A DNA stretch of 64,000 nucleotides, taken from positions 8,660,501 through 8,724,500 of the forward strand of contig NC_062238.1 in the NCBI RefSeq assembly GCF_905475465.1. The letters run 5' to 3'. The notes below the pieces were generated by a model. The model saw only the letters and a list, made by a program, of their open reading frames with translations, had not been told where the DNA came from and did not search any database. A program made the translations under genes and the position numbers. Shown piece by piece: positions 1 to 11,090 of this stretch (its first letter is position 1; every line of letters starts with the position of its first letter). This DNA comes from Pieris napi (lineage: Eukaryota > Arthropoda > Insecta > Lepidoptera > Pieridae).

Positions 1-54
1 CCGATGCGAAAACCGCTGTGTGAGTTCGTGAAGTGAGTTACAGAATCGCAGGGC
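1..54. repeat. Fold-back element, right arm, cut by window start
   Basis: This is the right arm of the fold-back family seen whole at 51117-51359. It ends in CGCAGGGC and carries the shared block GTGAGTTACAGAATCGCAGG. The left arm lies outside the window. Confidence 0.75.
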
Positions 55-381
55 TGATAGAATATAGTTCAACTTGTCTGCACAAATGTGATTTTTTTCA
101 ATATTCGACCGCAATTCGATTTGAGAAGAAAAATCACCCACTTATTTACATTATACCCGGATATATTTGTAATCAATATACTCTATTTAATAAACCAATA
201 GCAATATCGAAACCTTAGCAATTACAGATTTTTACATAAAGTTCATAAAACATAGAATATCAAATTTATGGCTAAGCGAAGCGAAAAGAGATAAACGCCG
301 GTTCTAGTCGTAAAAAAACCATAAAGAAAATTAAATTCGATCTACCTTTTTAATATCAGCCTTTGAACGGACGAGGCCAGT

Positions 382-3215
382 ATGAAACGATTAATTGTGT
401 TACTCTTATGTAAGTTTTATGAATTTTATTTTTAAAATATAATATATTTTCTATGATCGCCTATTGAAGTAGGAGTAGCCAAGCCAAGCCAAGTCGCAAG
501 CTAGCGTGCGACTCTCTTCCTTGTGGTCGTAAATTCGAACCCCGGCTTTTCACTAATGGACTCTTTGACTGAATGAAAGCATCGTGAGGAACCAGACTTA
601 GATCCTAATGTCGGCGGCGTGTGTTAAGCACAGAAGGCACCTACTGACCTATTAGGAAACACAAATGGACATAAAACAGATCAGATACACAAGTATGAGG
701 CCTTTTACGCCCATGCGACTACGGGCATTTTATTAGGATTGTCATAAGAAATTTCTGTCATTTTTAGTTTGTATAAGATTGTTACATTACAGTATTAACT
801 TGTGTTAGTCACACATGACGGCCGCACCTTGTACTTTTTGCAAATAATTTATTTTTTATTCTTATGTGTTGGTCTTATTGGTGTGGCTAAGTAAATAAAT
901 AAACATGTATATATTAAAATATGTATTATTATTCAGTTACAGAAATGGACACATTAGCTATGTGTAGAAATATTTATCATAATAAATAATTTTTCCATCA
1001 TTTTCTTTTAGCCACAATATCAATAGAAACTGAAGCCTATCCCCAACCGAGGATCCAAGTGTATGAAATAAGAAAATCAAATGAAAACCGTGATGTCGAT
1101 ATCCACTACTATGACCCAGATGGTACAAGAAAAGATGATTTTATGGAAAAAATATCCAAAATTCATAAAAAAGTAAATTTAAAAAGCCTTGATAGATTAA
1201 TACAGCTACTGTCCGCGAATGAAAAAGTAAAACCTTTGAATAAACTACACACTTTTTCCAATAGAATTTATTCAAAAGATCGAAATGATTTTAAAAAAAT
1301 CGATACTAATCTAGATCGATTGAGTCGAGATGATAATGTAAGTTTTGATGATGAAGAAGCCAAATCAGACGATATTAGTAAATTGATCCAGTACCTAACG
1401 AGGACTGATGAAGATAGAACTAATGATAATACCGACTTTGAAGATCTCACCCGAAGTTCACCTCTAGTTATTGTATCAGTAGATGAGTAAGTATTTTTGT
1501 TTAGCTCTAAGATAAAAGTCTCATGTTATTATTTACGTCATTAGAATTCTGTGTTTTGTTCTCGCCATAAATGAAATGCTTCTATTTTCCCCGCTGATGC
1601 GCTTGTTACTTTATTATTGCAGTTGATAATTTTCTTGTACACTAAAACTTTAAACCGATTAAAGCTAACTCAGCCAGAGTTTCGTGACAGTTTTTCTCGC
1701 CCGCTCCACGCCCTTAATTTGGGAATTGGTAGGAAATGTAAATTTAGATCTTCCTTTTTTTAAATATTGACGTTCATTAGTGTGAATAGTTACCAATATG
1801 ATTAAATAAAATTATTGTTTTTTACAAAACAGAAGAAAATATTATTTTATACTAGCTGGCCTGGCGAACATCGTACCGCCTAACAGTCAATTCATTATTT
1901 TTTTTTAAATACTTATTCTGCTTTTCGGGACACCGGTCTAGCTAAGATAAGAAAAATAAAGTTGATAAGACAACAAATATATTATGTCAAAAAAATAAAA
2001 AATTACCTTCCCGGAATCCCTCCACTAACACTTGAACTTTATGATATGGCATTAAAGTTCAAATTGACTTTTAAGTATTATTACAAATATTATGTATGGG
2101 AATATAGAAAAGTGTTGTTTTTAGACTTTTTCACTGAATTTTTTTATTTTTTCTCTCCGTAAGAACCATCCTCGTACTTCAAAGAATATTATAAAAAAAA
2201 ATTGGCCAAATCGGTCAAGCCGTTTTCATGTTATGTCGTGACAACGGAAAACGGGTTTCATTTTTATATATATAGATATATCAGGTCAGTGAGACAATTG
2301 AATACTATTAAGAATATACGTATATAAACACTTAGATAAACTTATACTATTTATTTTAATTATAGAAATTATATGTTACTATTAGACATTATTGGCTCTC
2401 ATTTGTCCATTACCATTGCCAAACTATTCAATTAATTTGTATTCGTTTTGGTTTAAAGTTACAGTGTTATTGTGCAATAATCAAATAAAGCCACAGATTT
2501 AATCCAACATAAATGTATTTTATATGTGTTTAATTAAAAACGTTATTTGCTCCGATATTAAAGGCAACCACAGGACGTAACCGCACTGGAAAAGCTACTA
2601 CGCTCACCGCTACGAACTCAATATTATGGTATGTTTATCTACTCTTCATTATTTTTAGTTTTACAAGCACGTTATTATAAACTTATTTTTTATTTTAACG
2701 TTGGCCTATGGACTGTTTCTTTCATTGAACACTCGCTCATACCGCGGAGGAAAATTGTGAGGAAATCGAAATGCCTTAGACCCAAAACATTTTGGCGGAT
2801 GTCACGCAAAGAAGACTAATTACCTGCACGAAACATACATAAACATACATAAACCATCGACCTAGGGTTGTAGTGTAAGGATTAGCTGATTATTGGGTTT
2901 GAATTTTATAAAAAAATCGATTTCAAGCCTTATTTGTCACATGTGTATACTAAAACGATGTAATGTAAATATAGTAAACAGCTCGGTTAACAAATTTATA
3001 ATAACAGAGCTGGACGAAGAATTAGTAAATTATAACGCATATATGACAATATATATACAATTTAAGCTGATAGACTCTCTTTATGATATGTAGATATTGT
3101 GGAAATAAAAGTAATTTTCTCGTAGAAAATGATTTATATATATATATTTATATTATTTGCAGAAGACAGAACATCGCCACCACGAGTAGGACGGCAATAC
3201 GATAACGACTATTGA
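382..3215 (+). CDS. Gene A: four-exon small secreted protein, family unknown
   Basis: I propose exons 382-409, 1012-1486, 2564-2628 and 3163-3215 (stop TGA 3213-3215). The donors read GTAAG, GTAAGT and GTATGT, the acceptors end in AG, and every junction keeps frame (phases 1, 2, 1). The protein is about 206 aa. It starts MKRLIVLLLSTISIETEA, a good signal peptide with likely cleavage before YPQPR. The body is hydrophilic and rich in Asp, Asn, Lys and Arg, with recurring short Leu-rich stretches (KSLDRLIQLL, DISKLIQYL, ALEKLLRSPL) and no Cys. The C-terminus reads SPPRVGRQYDNDY. Exon 2 alone stays open to a TAA at 1488-1490, so an unspliced reading would stop there, but a perfect donor sits just before it at 1487. 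An AATAAA motif near 3413 could be the poly(A) signal. I do not recognise the family. The PPRVGR motif could be an amidation/cleavage site, but that is weak. The splice model is inference from signals and phase. Confidence 0.6.
470..665 (+). repeat. tRNA-derived SINE in intron 1 of gene A
   Basis: The sequence shows a degenerate box A, a box B-like AATTCGAACCCCGGC, then the lepidopteran SINE body motifs ACTAATGGACTC, CATCGTGAGGAA and CGGCGTGTGTTAAGCAC. The same body is better preserved at 44945-45255. Confidence 0.75.
1851..2276 (-). mobile_element. Non-autonomous Helitron in intron 2 of gene A
   Basis: Read on the minus strand, it starts TCTATATATATAAAAATG and ends in CTAGT after a GC-rich stretch near 1855-1885 that can form an imperfect hairpin. 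No coding capacity. The 5'-TC and 3'-CTAG ends are the Helitron signature. Confidence 0.6.
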
Positions 3216-3630
3216 TGATCGCAACTTTAAAATAGTATAAAATAATTATAAAATGAAGATAAATAGAATTAGTTATGTATTTTTCCTTATGCCTATAAAC
3301 CTATATGTGTAGATTCCAGCGCTTTAATAGCTTTAATAATAATAGCGCATCGATCTAGTCTAGATTTAGATCTAGAAAACGGCATCTTCGGCGATCTTTT
3401 GTTACACTTAACAATAAAAACCACTTACAAAAATACAATTAGGCTTGATCTAACCAAACAGTTAAATACTATTCATTTGTATTATGTTCACACTATGTTA
3501 AAATTTAATCTTACATAAATAGACATGACCTCTAATTCATAAAAGGGAATCAGTCTCGAGTCATTAAAAGTTACTTTAAAGAATGCGTAATTTTTCTTAT
3601 TTATTTATTTTACAGAATAATATAGTAAAA
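3216..3630. other. 3' UTR of gene A and intergenic spacer
   Basis: AT-rich. It holds the presumed 3' UTR with AATAAA near 3413. I see no other coding or repeat structure. Confidence 0.4.
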
Positions 3631-3951
3631 CTAGCTGACCGGGCAAACGTCGTTTTGCCATGTATATCATTTACAATAAAAATAGGGGTTGATCGTAGAG
3701 GGGTGAAAATTAGTGGTTGTATGTATTTTTTAATGCTGTATCATAAAAAAATTAAAACTAAAAATTTTGTCTAAAAAATAAAAAAATAAATTTAGGGGTG
3801 GACTACCCCTAACATTTAGGGGGATGAAAAATAGATGTTGGCCGATTCTAATAGATCCCGGATAAGCACAAAAAATTTCATCAAAATCGGTCAAGCCGTT
3901 TCGGAGGAGTATGGCAACGAAAACTGTGACACGAGAATTTTATATATTAGA
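3631..3951 (-). mobile_element. Non-autonomous Helitron, abutting a second Helitron
   Basis: On the minus strand it begins TCTAATATATAAAATTCTCG and ends in GGTCAGCTAG, with the GCAAAACGACGTTTGCCCGG hairpin just before the end. The same family occurs in plus orientation at 48864-49189. Its 5' TC directly follows the CTAG terminus of the helicase-bearing Helitron at 3952. Confidence 0.7.
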
Positions 3952-5043
3952 CTAGCTAAAAAACCCGGCTTCGCCCGGGAGTTGATATGAGATGACGTGG
4001 TAGAGTCGAAATAAAAAAATAAAAGTAGTAAAAGTAAAAAAAAAGTTTATTGAAAACGTTTTCTCATTATTTACAATACTTGTTTATAAACAACATTTTT
4101 CATTTTATTGTCCGGAGTATATATACATACATTTTTCGGATTTCCTACTCTTGAGCAAGCTACATATAGCTGACCGTGAGAGAAGCAGGATTCTTTGAGG
4201 TTAATGCCACAATATTTTAAAGTTTGTCCTTGCGCTTTGTTAATTGTAAAACTAAAGGCTAATTTTATTGGAAACTGCAGTCTTTTAAATTGAAATGGCA
4301 ATTCAGAAGAGATCAGAGGTATTGTAGGTATAAATACTGTCTGTCCTTTGGTCTTTCCAGAAATAAGTTCAGCTTCAATGATATTATTCGATAGCTGTTT
4401 TACGATCATTCTAGTTCCATTACATAATTTTGGGGAGTTGAGATTTCTGAGTAGTATGATTGGAGTTCCAATTTTCAGACGAAGGCAGTGTAATGGCTGG
4501 TACTTGTAAAGAGTTTAGAAATTCAGTGGGGAAGTTGACACTTTCTTCAATGGATACCATCGTGTCGATCGATTCATATATTTTCTCTTCACCAGGTATT
4601 TTCTTTAGAATATTAAAATTGATATCGTCAACAATATTATTTTTAGTGGCCAAAATTACTCTTTGAAATAACCACTCTGCATTAGTATAGTTCTGAATAA
4701 TATTTGGATAAATTTTGTCGATTAGTTCGTCTTCAGTAGTGGCTATATTACAGAAATCACTATTAAGTTCAATGAGGCCGGTCGTTTGGTCAGTAGGACC
4801 TTCGCCGATTTGTAAAAGTATTTTAGCAAATTGTGCTGTTGTTTCATCTCTTGATAATTCAACTCTCATGTTTTTTGTTAATTGCAGTATTTGTACTTGT
4901 GGCCAGAGATGTGATTTTTTCAAACATGCATTGTTCTCGTCTGCTGATGTTGACTTGGGAATAACTGGAAGTGTTTGTCGAAAATCTCCTGAGAGTATGA
5001 GTAGAGCTCCTCCCATTATTTCAGAGTTTTTTCGCAATTCTTG
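3952..5043 (-). pseudogene. Helitron 3' part with broken PIF1-type helicase
   Basis: Helitrons are rolling-circle DNA transposons whose protein joins a Rep nuclease to a PIF1-family helicase. The C-terminal helicase part is visible here on the minus strand. 5037-4420 carries the motif SGDFRQTLPVI near its start. A second frame ending at 4071 carries PKLCNGTRMIVKQL, FKRLQFPIKLAFSFTINKAQ, GQTL and YVACSRVGNP. The two frames differ by one base: a 1-nt loss near 4475-4485 separates PAITLPSS from the expected KIGTPIILLRNLN. The Walker A region and Rep domain are missing, because the copy stops at about 5043 where an unrelated tandem repeat begins. The 3' terminus (3952-3980) has a CCCGGGCGAAGCCGGG hairpin followed by T-rich sequence and CTAG, as expected. 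The copy is inactive. Confidence 0.88.
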
Positions 5044-6030
5044 TTCCTTATATCTTTAGAAACACGCCCTTTAGATTAAAACGGGAACTTTCTAGCATCT
5101 GTAGCGGTAGCGTATGTAGTAAAGGTGCGAAATTTAAAAACCTAAATTTTTAAATATTTTGAGAACTAATTTGGATAACTAAACTCGCTTTAACTCCAAA
5201 ATATAAGTTAGCTAATGACGTATAAATACACAAAATTTAATAACTTTTTTATAGCAACAAATTAAATTTAAGACTTTATTGAAATTGGAATTTTAAACTT
5301 CGTGTCACTACTACACATGCTACAATTGCTCGCAACGCTTTTGGAAATGCAACCCAAACAATCGTTGTCCTGAATGAAGTTCAAATATTCGATAACAGAT
5401 GGCGCCACTATACTTAATTTCCAAGTTGTAGGGTTGGAAAGTTCCTTATATCTTTAGAACCACGCCCTTTAGATTAAAACGGGAACTTTCTAGCTTCTGT
5501 AGCGGTAGCGTATGTAGTAAAGGCGCGAAATTTAAAAACCTAAATTTTTAAATATTTTGAGAACTAATTTGGATAACTAAAATTATGTCGCTTTAACTCC
5601 AAAATATTCGTTAAATAATGACGTATAAATACACAAAATTTAACAACTTTATTATAGTAACAAATGAAATTTAAGATTTTATTGAAATTGGAATTTTAAA
5701 TTTCGCGCCACTACTACACATGCTGCAATGGCTCACAACTATGGAGACTATACACTATGACTATTGGAGTGTATAGTCTCCATAGTTGTCTTGAACGAAG
5801 TTCACATATTCGATAACAGATGGCGCCACTGCACTTAATTTCCAAGTTGAAGGGTCGGAAAGTCCCTTATATCTTTAAAAACATGCCCTTTAGATTAAAA
5901 CGGGAACTTTCTTGTTCGAGGGGGGATAAAGGGCTATCACACCACATAAGTCCCTTTATCGTGTCGGGACTCCTTTTTAAGTTTTATCGGCACGCACATT
6001 TTATCGACTTAGTTTTATTATATATATAGA
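5044..6030. repeat. Tandem repeat, about 400-bp unit, 2.4 copies
   Basis: Copies start at about 5044, 5442 and 5862, each opening with TTCCTTATATCTTTAGAA or a close variant followed by CCCTTTAGATTAAAACGGGA. Copies 1 and 2 are alike throughout and end near CAGATGGCGCCACT. The third diverges after CTTTCTTG. No coding sequence. The array may be part of a larger transposon; its class is unknown. Confidence 0.75.
5735..5789. repeat. Perfect 22-bp inverted repeat (hairpin)
   Basis: Arms 5735-5756 and 5768-5789 are perfectly complementary around an 11-base loop. It lies in the second tandem copy. The matching place in the first copy has unrelated, non-palindromic sequence. Confidence 0.9.
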
Positions 6031-6091
6031 TGATAATATGTTACATCAGAAAACCGCTGCTTTGTATAATCATAGCAGTCTTGTTTAGGAA

Positions 6092-6226
6092 AAGGTGGGG
6101 GCTAGAACTTTATTGTTTATCAGAATGCCAAATCATAAAATGACTGCTTCACGACTGATTTGAGAGCGACCGCCGATGCGAAAACCGCTGTGTGAGTTCG
6201 TGAAGTGAGTTACAGAATCGCAGGGC
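6092..6226. repeat. Fold-back element, right arm plus loop
   Basis: It contains the loop and the whole 106-nt right arm of the family at 51117-51359. The left arm is missing or decayed. It ends in CGCAGGGC. Confidence 0.8.
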
Positions 6227-6655
6227 TGATAAAAAATAGTTTTTCAATTTACTTTTTATGTTGGTTAACGTTAGGCTATTGACTGGGTAGTCCATTTAAA
6301 AGCACGCGTAGTATTTATGCACAAATTGTCGAACATTCCAAGAGCTACAATTCCATAAAACTGGCGTCATCCTATGTATTGAATATCTATTATATAACAG
6401 TGCCAAGGATGTATTTTTAATCAAGACTCCGAATAGACTGAGTACATGGCGTACAAGCACTCAGGGCGGTGACGTTTGTGAGTTCAAAAGTCACCAACAC
6501 TCTCTGAAGTTGTTGCAGTGCTGAGTTATGGATTGAGGTGCACTGGGAGCAAAATTATTTATTTAATTTAACCACAAAATTTTTGGATGTGAAAAAAATC
6601 CAAAAAATCAGCTTTTAGTATTGTCTTTGATTAACATAACCTTAACACATTTAAA
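6227..6655. other. Intergenic, nothing recognised
   Basis: AT-rich sequence without a convincing exon, RNA or repeat that I can name. Confidence 0.4.
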
Positions 6656-6974
6656 GAAAAACTTTAGAGGTGTCAAGGGACACCCGGATGGAACGAAATT
6701 CCTTTCGATTAATTTATATGTTAATTGATATCATAACAGTATGATAGATTTTCTCGACACCAATCTTACGACGAAAAAAAAATCCAACATCACGAGGTGT
6801 TAACAGGCGGTCAACCATCCAAGTACTGACCTCGCCCGACGTTGCTTAACTTCGGTGATCGGACGAGAACCGGTGTATAGCAAATAGCAAAAAAGTGTCG
6901 TGACAACTTTTCGTAAGAATTTTTTCCGTCTAGCCCCCTTTCACAACGCGCGATAAGGAACTTCGTTCCAAAAA
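6656..6974 (-). repeat. 5S-rRNA-derived repeat, copy 1
   Basis: 6784-6877 reads on the minus strand as the middle and 3' part of a 5S rRNA: CCGGTTCTCGTCCGATCACC, GAAGTTAAGCAACGTCGGGC, then AGTACTTGGATGG. The normal 5' end of 5S (about 25 nt) is replaced by unrelated sequence, so it is not a working 5S gene. The flanks match the copy at 35881-36205 almost base for base, in the same orientation, so this is a dispersed repeat of about 315 bp. It is probably a 5S-derived SINE-like element. Confidence 0.75.
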
Positions 6975-7260
6975 CTTTTTAACCGGATTAAAGTTATGTA
7001 TTATTATTAATTTACCCATTATAGCCATTTTTGCCAAAACCCTCCATCTTTTAGTCGACATCAACTCCGGGGAAATAAATACAGATAATGCAACTTTTTC
7101 TACAGCTGTGATACTTTTTGACATCCAATACCTTTTGTCTTCAGTCACCTTGACCACGCACGCTGTAAAGCACGCGAAATATCGGATAAATTTAAAATTA
7201 TGTTAAATAATTGTAAATTTATAATAATACATAACTTTAATCCGTTTAAAAAGGTTTTTT
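6970..7260. mobile_element. MITE with about 40-bp terminal inverted repeats
   Basis: 6971-7010 and 7221-7260 are imperfect inverted repeats sharing CGGATTAAAGTTATGTATTA. No intact coding sequence between them. The TIR resembles the arms at 8904-9023, so the two may be related. It directly follows the 5S-derived repeat. Confidence 0.6.
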
Positions 7261-8900
7261 ATCCTTTAGTCATGTCATTAGTTCGTTTCTAAATACGAGA
7301 TAAAATAATGTTTTTAACGTTTTTCATAATATTTCAGAACCTATATTAAACTTAGCAATTGCAACTGAACCAACAATATATAACCAATAAAGAAAACTTT
7401 ATTTACTTAAAGCACCTCTCTTGCAAGGATATTCCTTTCAAACGACATAGCGTGCTAAGTGCTCAAAAAGTTTGCAATTATCATAATGAGTTTCTTATGT
7501 GTCATGTTTCATGTATCCATCGATTACAGAGTTTATAGAAATAAGGATTTTTTATACATATATACTCTTATTAATATCTACAATAATATGATGTTAGTTA
7601 CATTCAGAAATATTGACACAGAGTTACTTATTTCATTAATTTAATGGAATATGCTGGAAATGATATAATGGAATAATGTCACTTCCATTTATAAAAAGAA
7701 AAAAAAGAACCTTTTGTACAATGGCAACATTGTGCGCCGTTGCGCGTGAGTTGGGTAGAACCCTTTGGCGAGAGGTTGAGGTTATAATGACCGCCGGAAC
7801 GAGCTTCTAGCGGCATTGTGCTAGTCATGGGATAAGGCCCATTTCCGGCAGAGCTACGTGGCATTACTTAATATGTAACGGCTAACATTAGATCCGGGAA
7901 AATTTTTGCTTTTCATGTTGGTTGTTATAAGGAAAATAAATTGTTTCTAGTCTCGCTTTTGGAATTTTTCTACAATATAACTTAGTGGCTACTTTGTTCT
8001 CAGTATGTATTCCGCTTTACTTCAAGTTTCCCCTAACTAGTGGGGAGGTGACTCTCACTTTTGAAGGATACTCTTGAGCGAAAAAGCTTTTATTCGCGAA
8101 GGGAAACTTTGTGTTTTTTCACCGATGTAATGTAGCAGAAACTCAATCCTTTTAGCCAGTCATCTATGGTGATGCGATGTGACTTTTACTTTTATAATTG
8201 CAAAGGTAAGGTGTTAAATCTCATATCCTTCTTGATGGAGTGTACCATAGAGTAAATATTATAGTCTATTTCACGGATATTGAAAATATATAATGACATT
8301 AAATATAATACTTAAAACAAAATTTCTATTTAATCGTTTTTTTCTAAAGAAAAGATTAGCTACATACCAAACCAGGTATAACCTGAACCCTTTTTGGATA
8401 CTGAAAAAACAACTAAACTACCCCAACCATGAGTGGTTAAAATATTATAAACGTATTTTATTTAATATTCTGATAGGTGATCCATAGATGCTACACTTTT
8501 ATATCGATTACTAAATTTTTTCTATCTCTTCCGGTTTGTTATCTATAAGTGCTTGTCACATTAAATATTCTATTTCAAAAAAAAACATTGAATCTAATCC
8601 AGTCCGTCGAAAGGATTGATTTGTCTTAAGAAACCATTATGTTTATAGTAAAAAACACATTATCTACTGATCTTGTGCCGTAAAGTACTTACAATAACAT
8701 ACATATTACCTATACAAGCCATTAGTCAAGCTGGCATGTTCAGAACTAGCGGCACAGAGTAATAAAGTTATAGATAGAAAATAATTAAAGAAACATAAAA
8801 AACAATAAAAATCATTATATATTTTGATTATTATTATAATATACTATGTAGGTTTAAAAATATAGTAAATACGTTACTTCTGATCTACGAGCTATAAGTT
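7261..8900. other. Intergenic; one GC-richer fragment at 7680-7870
   Basis: Mostly AT-rich with no gene I can support. 7680-7870 is GC-richer and contains GTACAATGGCAACATTGTGC. It looks like a retrotransposon fragment, but I could not assign it. Confidence 0.35.
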
Positions 8901-8903
8901 GTT

Positions 8904-9023
8904 TTAAATAAAACACTATTTTGACCGGATTGATAAATAAATAAATTAATTATTAATTTATTTTGATTAATTTATTTTATTTCATACATAACTTCAATCC
9001 GGTCAAAATAGTGTTTTATTTAA
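8904..9023. repeat. Fold-back element with perfect 30-bp arms
   Basis: 8904-8933 and 8994-9023 are exact reverse complements sharing ACACTATTTTGACCGGATTG. The 60-bp spacer is AT-rich. Probably a short MITE. Confidence 0.85.
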
Positions 9024-9149
9024 ATGAATAAAAGTTATATCAATTAAAGACAATACTATATAAGTTGTTTTGTTATCTATTAAAGAAACATAAATTATAT
9101 ACATTATACATATTAAAAACGTGAAATAAATTGCATTGCATATATATTT

Positions 9150-9550
9150 TTCTTATATAATAGGGGGGCAAACGAGCCTACGGGAGCCCAAAAAGGGCAT
9201 TCATCGCAGCTCATGGACACCCAGTTTTAGTGGGTGCGTTGCCGGCCTATGAGGGAGGAGTACAATCTAACTTTGAATAGTTGGAGGTCGCATCTCTCAG
9301 GGAAGACCCCCACCGGGTTTCTATTATTGTTCTACAATCATCATGACATAAAATTCCATTTTTGAAAATTGCATTATAACGACCTTTTGAATCATAACGG
9401 GATTTTAATAATAATAATTTTTTAAAACCCTGTTTTGTTTTTTTCCTATGATCCCGGGATTTATCCCGGCCTATGATGGAAGTAGGAAACTTATTCTGTT
9501 GCTCGAACTCTGGGAGTGAGTACGCAATATTGCACCCGTTAGGCACTTAA
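9150..9550 (-). mobile_element. LINE-like 3' remnant
   Basis: On the plus strand it begins with AGGGGGGCAAACGAG and continues with GTGGGTGCGTTGCCGGCC, resembling the reverse complement of lepidopteran non-LTR retrotransposon tails seen elsewhere in this window. A 99-codon minus-strand frame (9546-9247) lies inside. I do not recognise it as a known domain. Confidence 0.4.
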
Positions 9551-10105
9551 AATGTACCTTAAAATGCGATTAACAGCTTACAAAGAGTAAAGAGTACCTT
9601 TGGGAATAAAAGAATATTGCAAATTCCTCATTTTACTAAATAATTGTAATCTTGTGTACGTCTTTCTCACATTGCCTGGAACGTAGAAAGTTTGGTTCAA
9701 TTTATGAAAACGCTTTTCTAAATATAGGTATGAATTTAATAATAATTTATTTTATTAAATATACGAAATATTTCTGTGTGTTGTGGCTCTATATCAGTAA
9801 CAATGTCGCGAATACAGCGGGCTAGATATTTATCATGTCACACTAATGTCTGGCATTAAGTGCTTCTGTAAAGCAATCAGGTTATATTTCTTGTATGGCA
9901 ATAACAATATTAACATAATTGTTAATGCTAATCCCGTTAAGTAGCTGAAGTTCCGTTAAAATTAAAATTATGTGTAAAATAAGAAAAACAAAAAAGCCTT
10001 TTATTTCTCGCAAAATCAAAGTAAAGTAAACTTAATCCTATTATTATTTTAAATGACACTACAAAAAATACCTGTACCATATAATATCTTATTTCTAATT
10101 AGTTT
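9551..10105. other. Intergenic, nothing recognised
   Basis: AT-rich, no exon or RNA gene that I can support. Confidence 0.35.
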
Positions 10106-10107
10106 GC

Positions 10108-10272
10108 AAGAACACCTCCGCTTGAAGGCCGCCTCCAAGGATCTCCAGGTATCTGTGTCACAGGCAAACTGCATCCAGCTCGAGCCAGCCGTTTTGATGA
10201 TATCATCCTAGCAAGAGGGGTCTTCCTCTGTATCATTTCCCAATTGTGTCTCCCCACCGGGTCGCTATTATG
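10108..10272 (-). pseudogene. Remnant of a non-LTR retrotransposon C-terminus (RTE-like)
   Basis: The minus strand reads approximately DDIIKTAGSSWMQFA, then DTWRSLEAAFKRR. This matches my memory of the C-terminal end of lepidopteran endonuclease/reverse-transcriptase proteins (motif TAGxxWMQxAxDRxxWRSLEEA). Only about 55 codons remain. Confidence 0.6.
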
Positions 10273-10474
10273 TGTATGGAACTATAATTTTATATTGATA
10301 GGCGCAGTAATTAAAATTTGATACACGGAACACGGAACTGTTCGAGTATATACATGAATGGCATATGCACAAGCACTTTGACAAATTATGGTGTATTTAA
10401 AAATTCCAAAGACAGAATTAAATAGGATGAAGCTATATTCGTATGTAGCTCTTAGACGTGAGAGTATCTCAGAA

Positions 10475-10936
10475 AGATATTAGAGCGACTCATGGGCATG
10501 TGTAATAAATACCTTTTCAGAATCCCTATTAATTGCGCCAAAACTTGTAATACAGGGTCACTTTTCGGTAGAGTAATTTTTTTTCACCGAAGTAAACAAA
10601 CAAGTTATGATTTGAAAAAAAAATTATATCGTATAACTTAATATTATCTTCAATGCACTCAATAAACAACTATAAATAGTATGTTTAACGCAATACCATC
10701 TTATGGTTACTCATCAGTACCAATCTAGTGAATATTATGAAAAAGATACAGGATGTAGATATTTTTGAATTTTAATAAGAATTAGTAAAGAAAAGTTAAT
10801 TTTCTTATAAAAACGCAAAATAAATTATAACTCAGCAGGGGTTGAGCTTAGAGACCTCACGTGGAACAATTTTTTGCAGCTGATGACCTCATCTATCCCC
10901 TATTTGCGTTTGATCCACGACTTTTTGACCAACCTG
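10475..10936. mobile_element. Long-TIR MITE, left-truncated copy
   Basis: About 90% similar by eye to 46950-47285, including GCAGCTGATGACCTCATCTA and the terminus near CAACCTGTA. The left TIR is missing. See the full copy at 46808-47285. Confidence 0.75.
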
Positions 10937-11012
10937 TATATTCATTTGATTATTACTCAGTGCAAAAGGGCATTTCTAAAACAAAACCAATTCGCAGAAT
11001 ATACTTTTGAAA

Positions 11013-11090
11013 TATAAATATTTAAAATAATAATGTACCTACAATGTTATTGCTCATCGTACGATTGTGAAATGGGCTCTCATTGTGTAA
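11013..11090 (+). promoter_or_regulatory. Possible core promoter of gene B
   Basis: TATAAATA at 11013-11020 lies about 50-60 bp before the preferred start codon at 11072. A TCATTG at 11080 and a TCATCG at 11054 resemble arthropod initiators. The spacing is only roughly right, so this is tentative. Confidence 0.3.

Noticed and set aside
2893..3093. A separate 66-codon gene
   Set aside because: It lies in intron 3 of gene A, has no domain or good start context, and is AT-driven.
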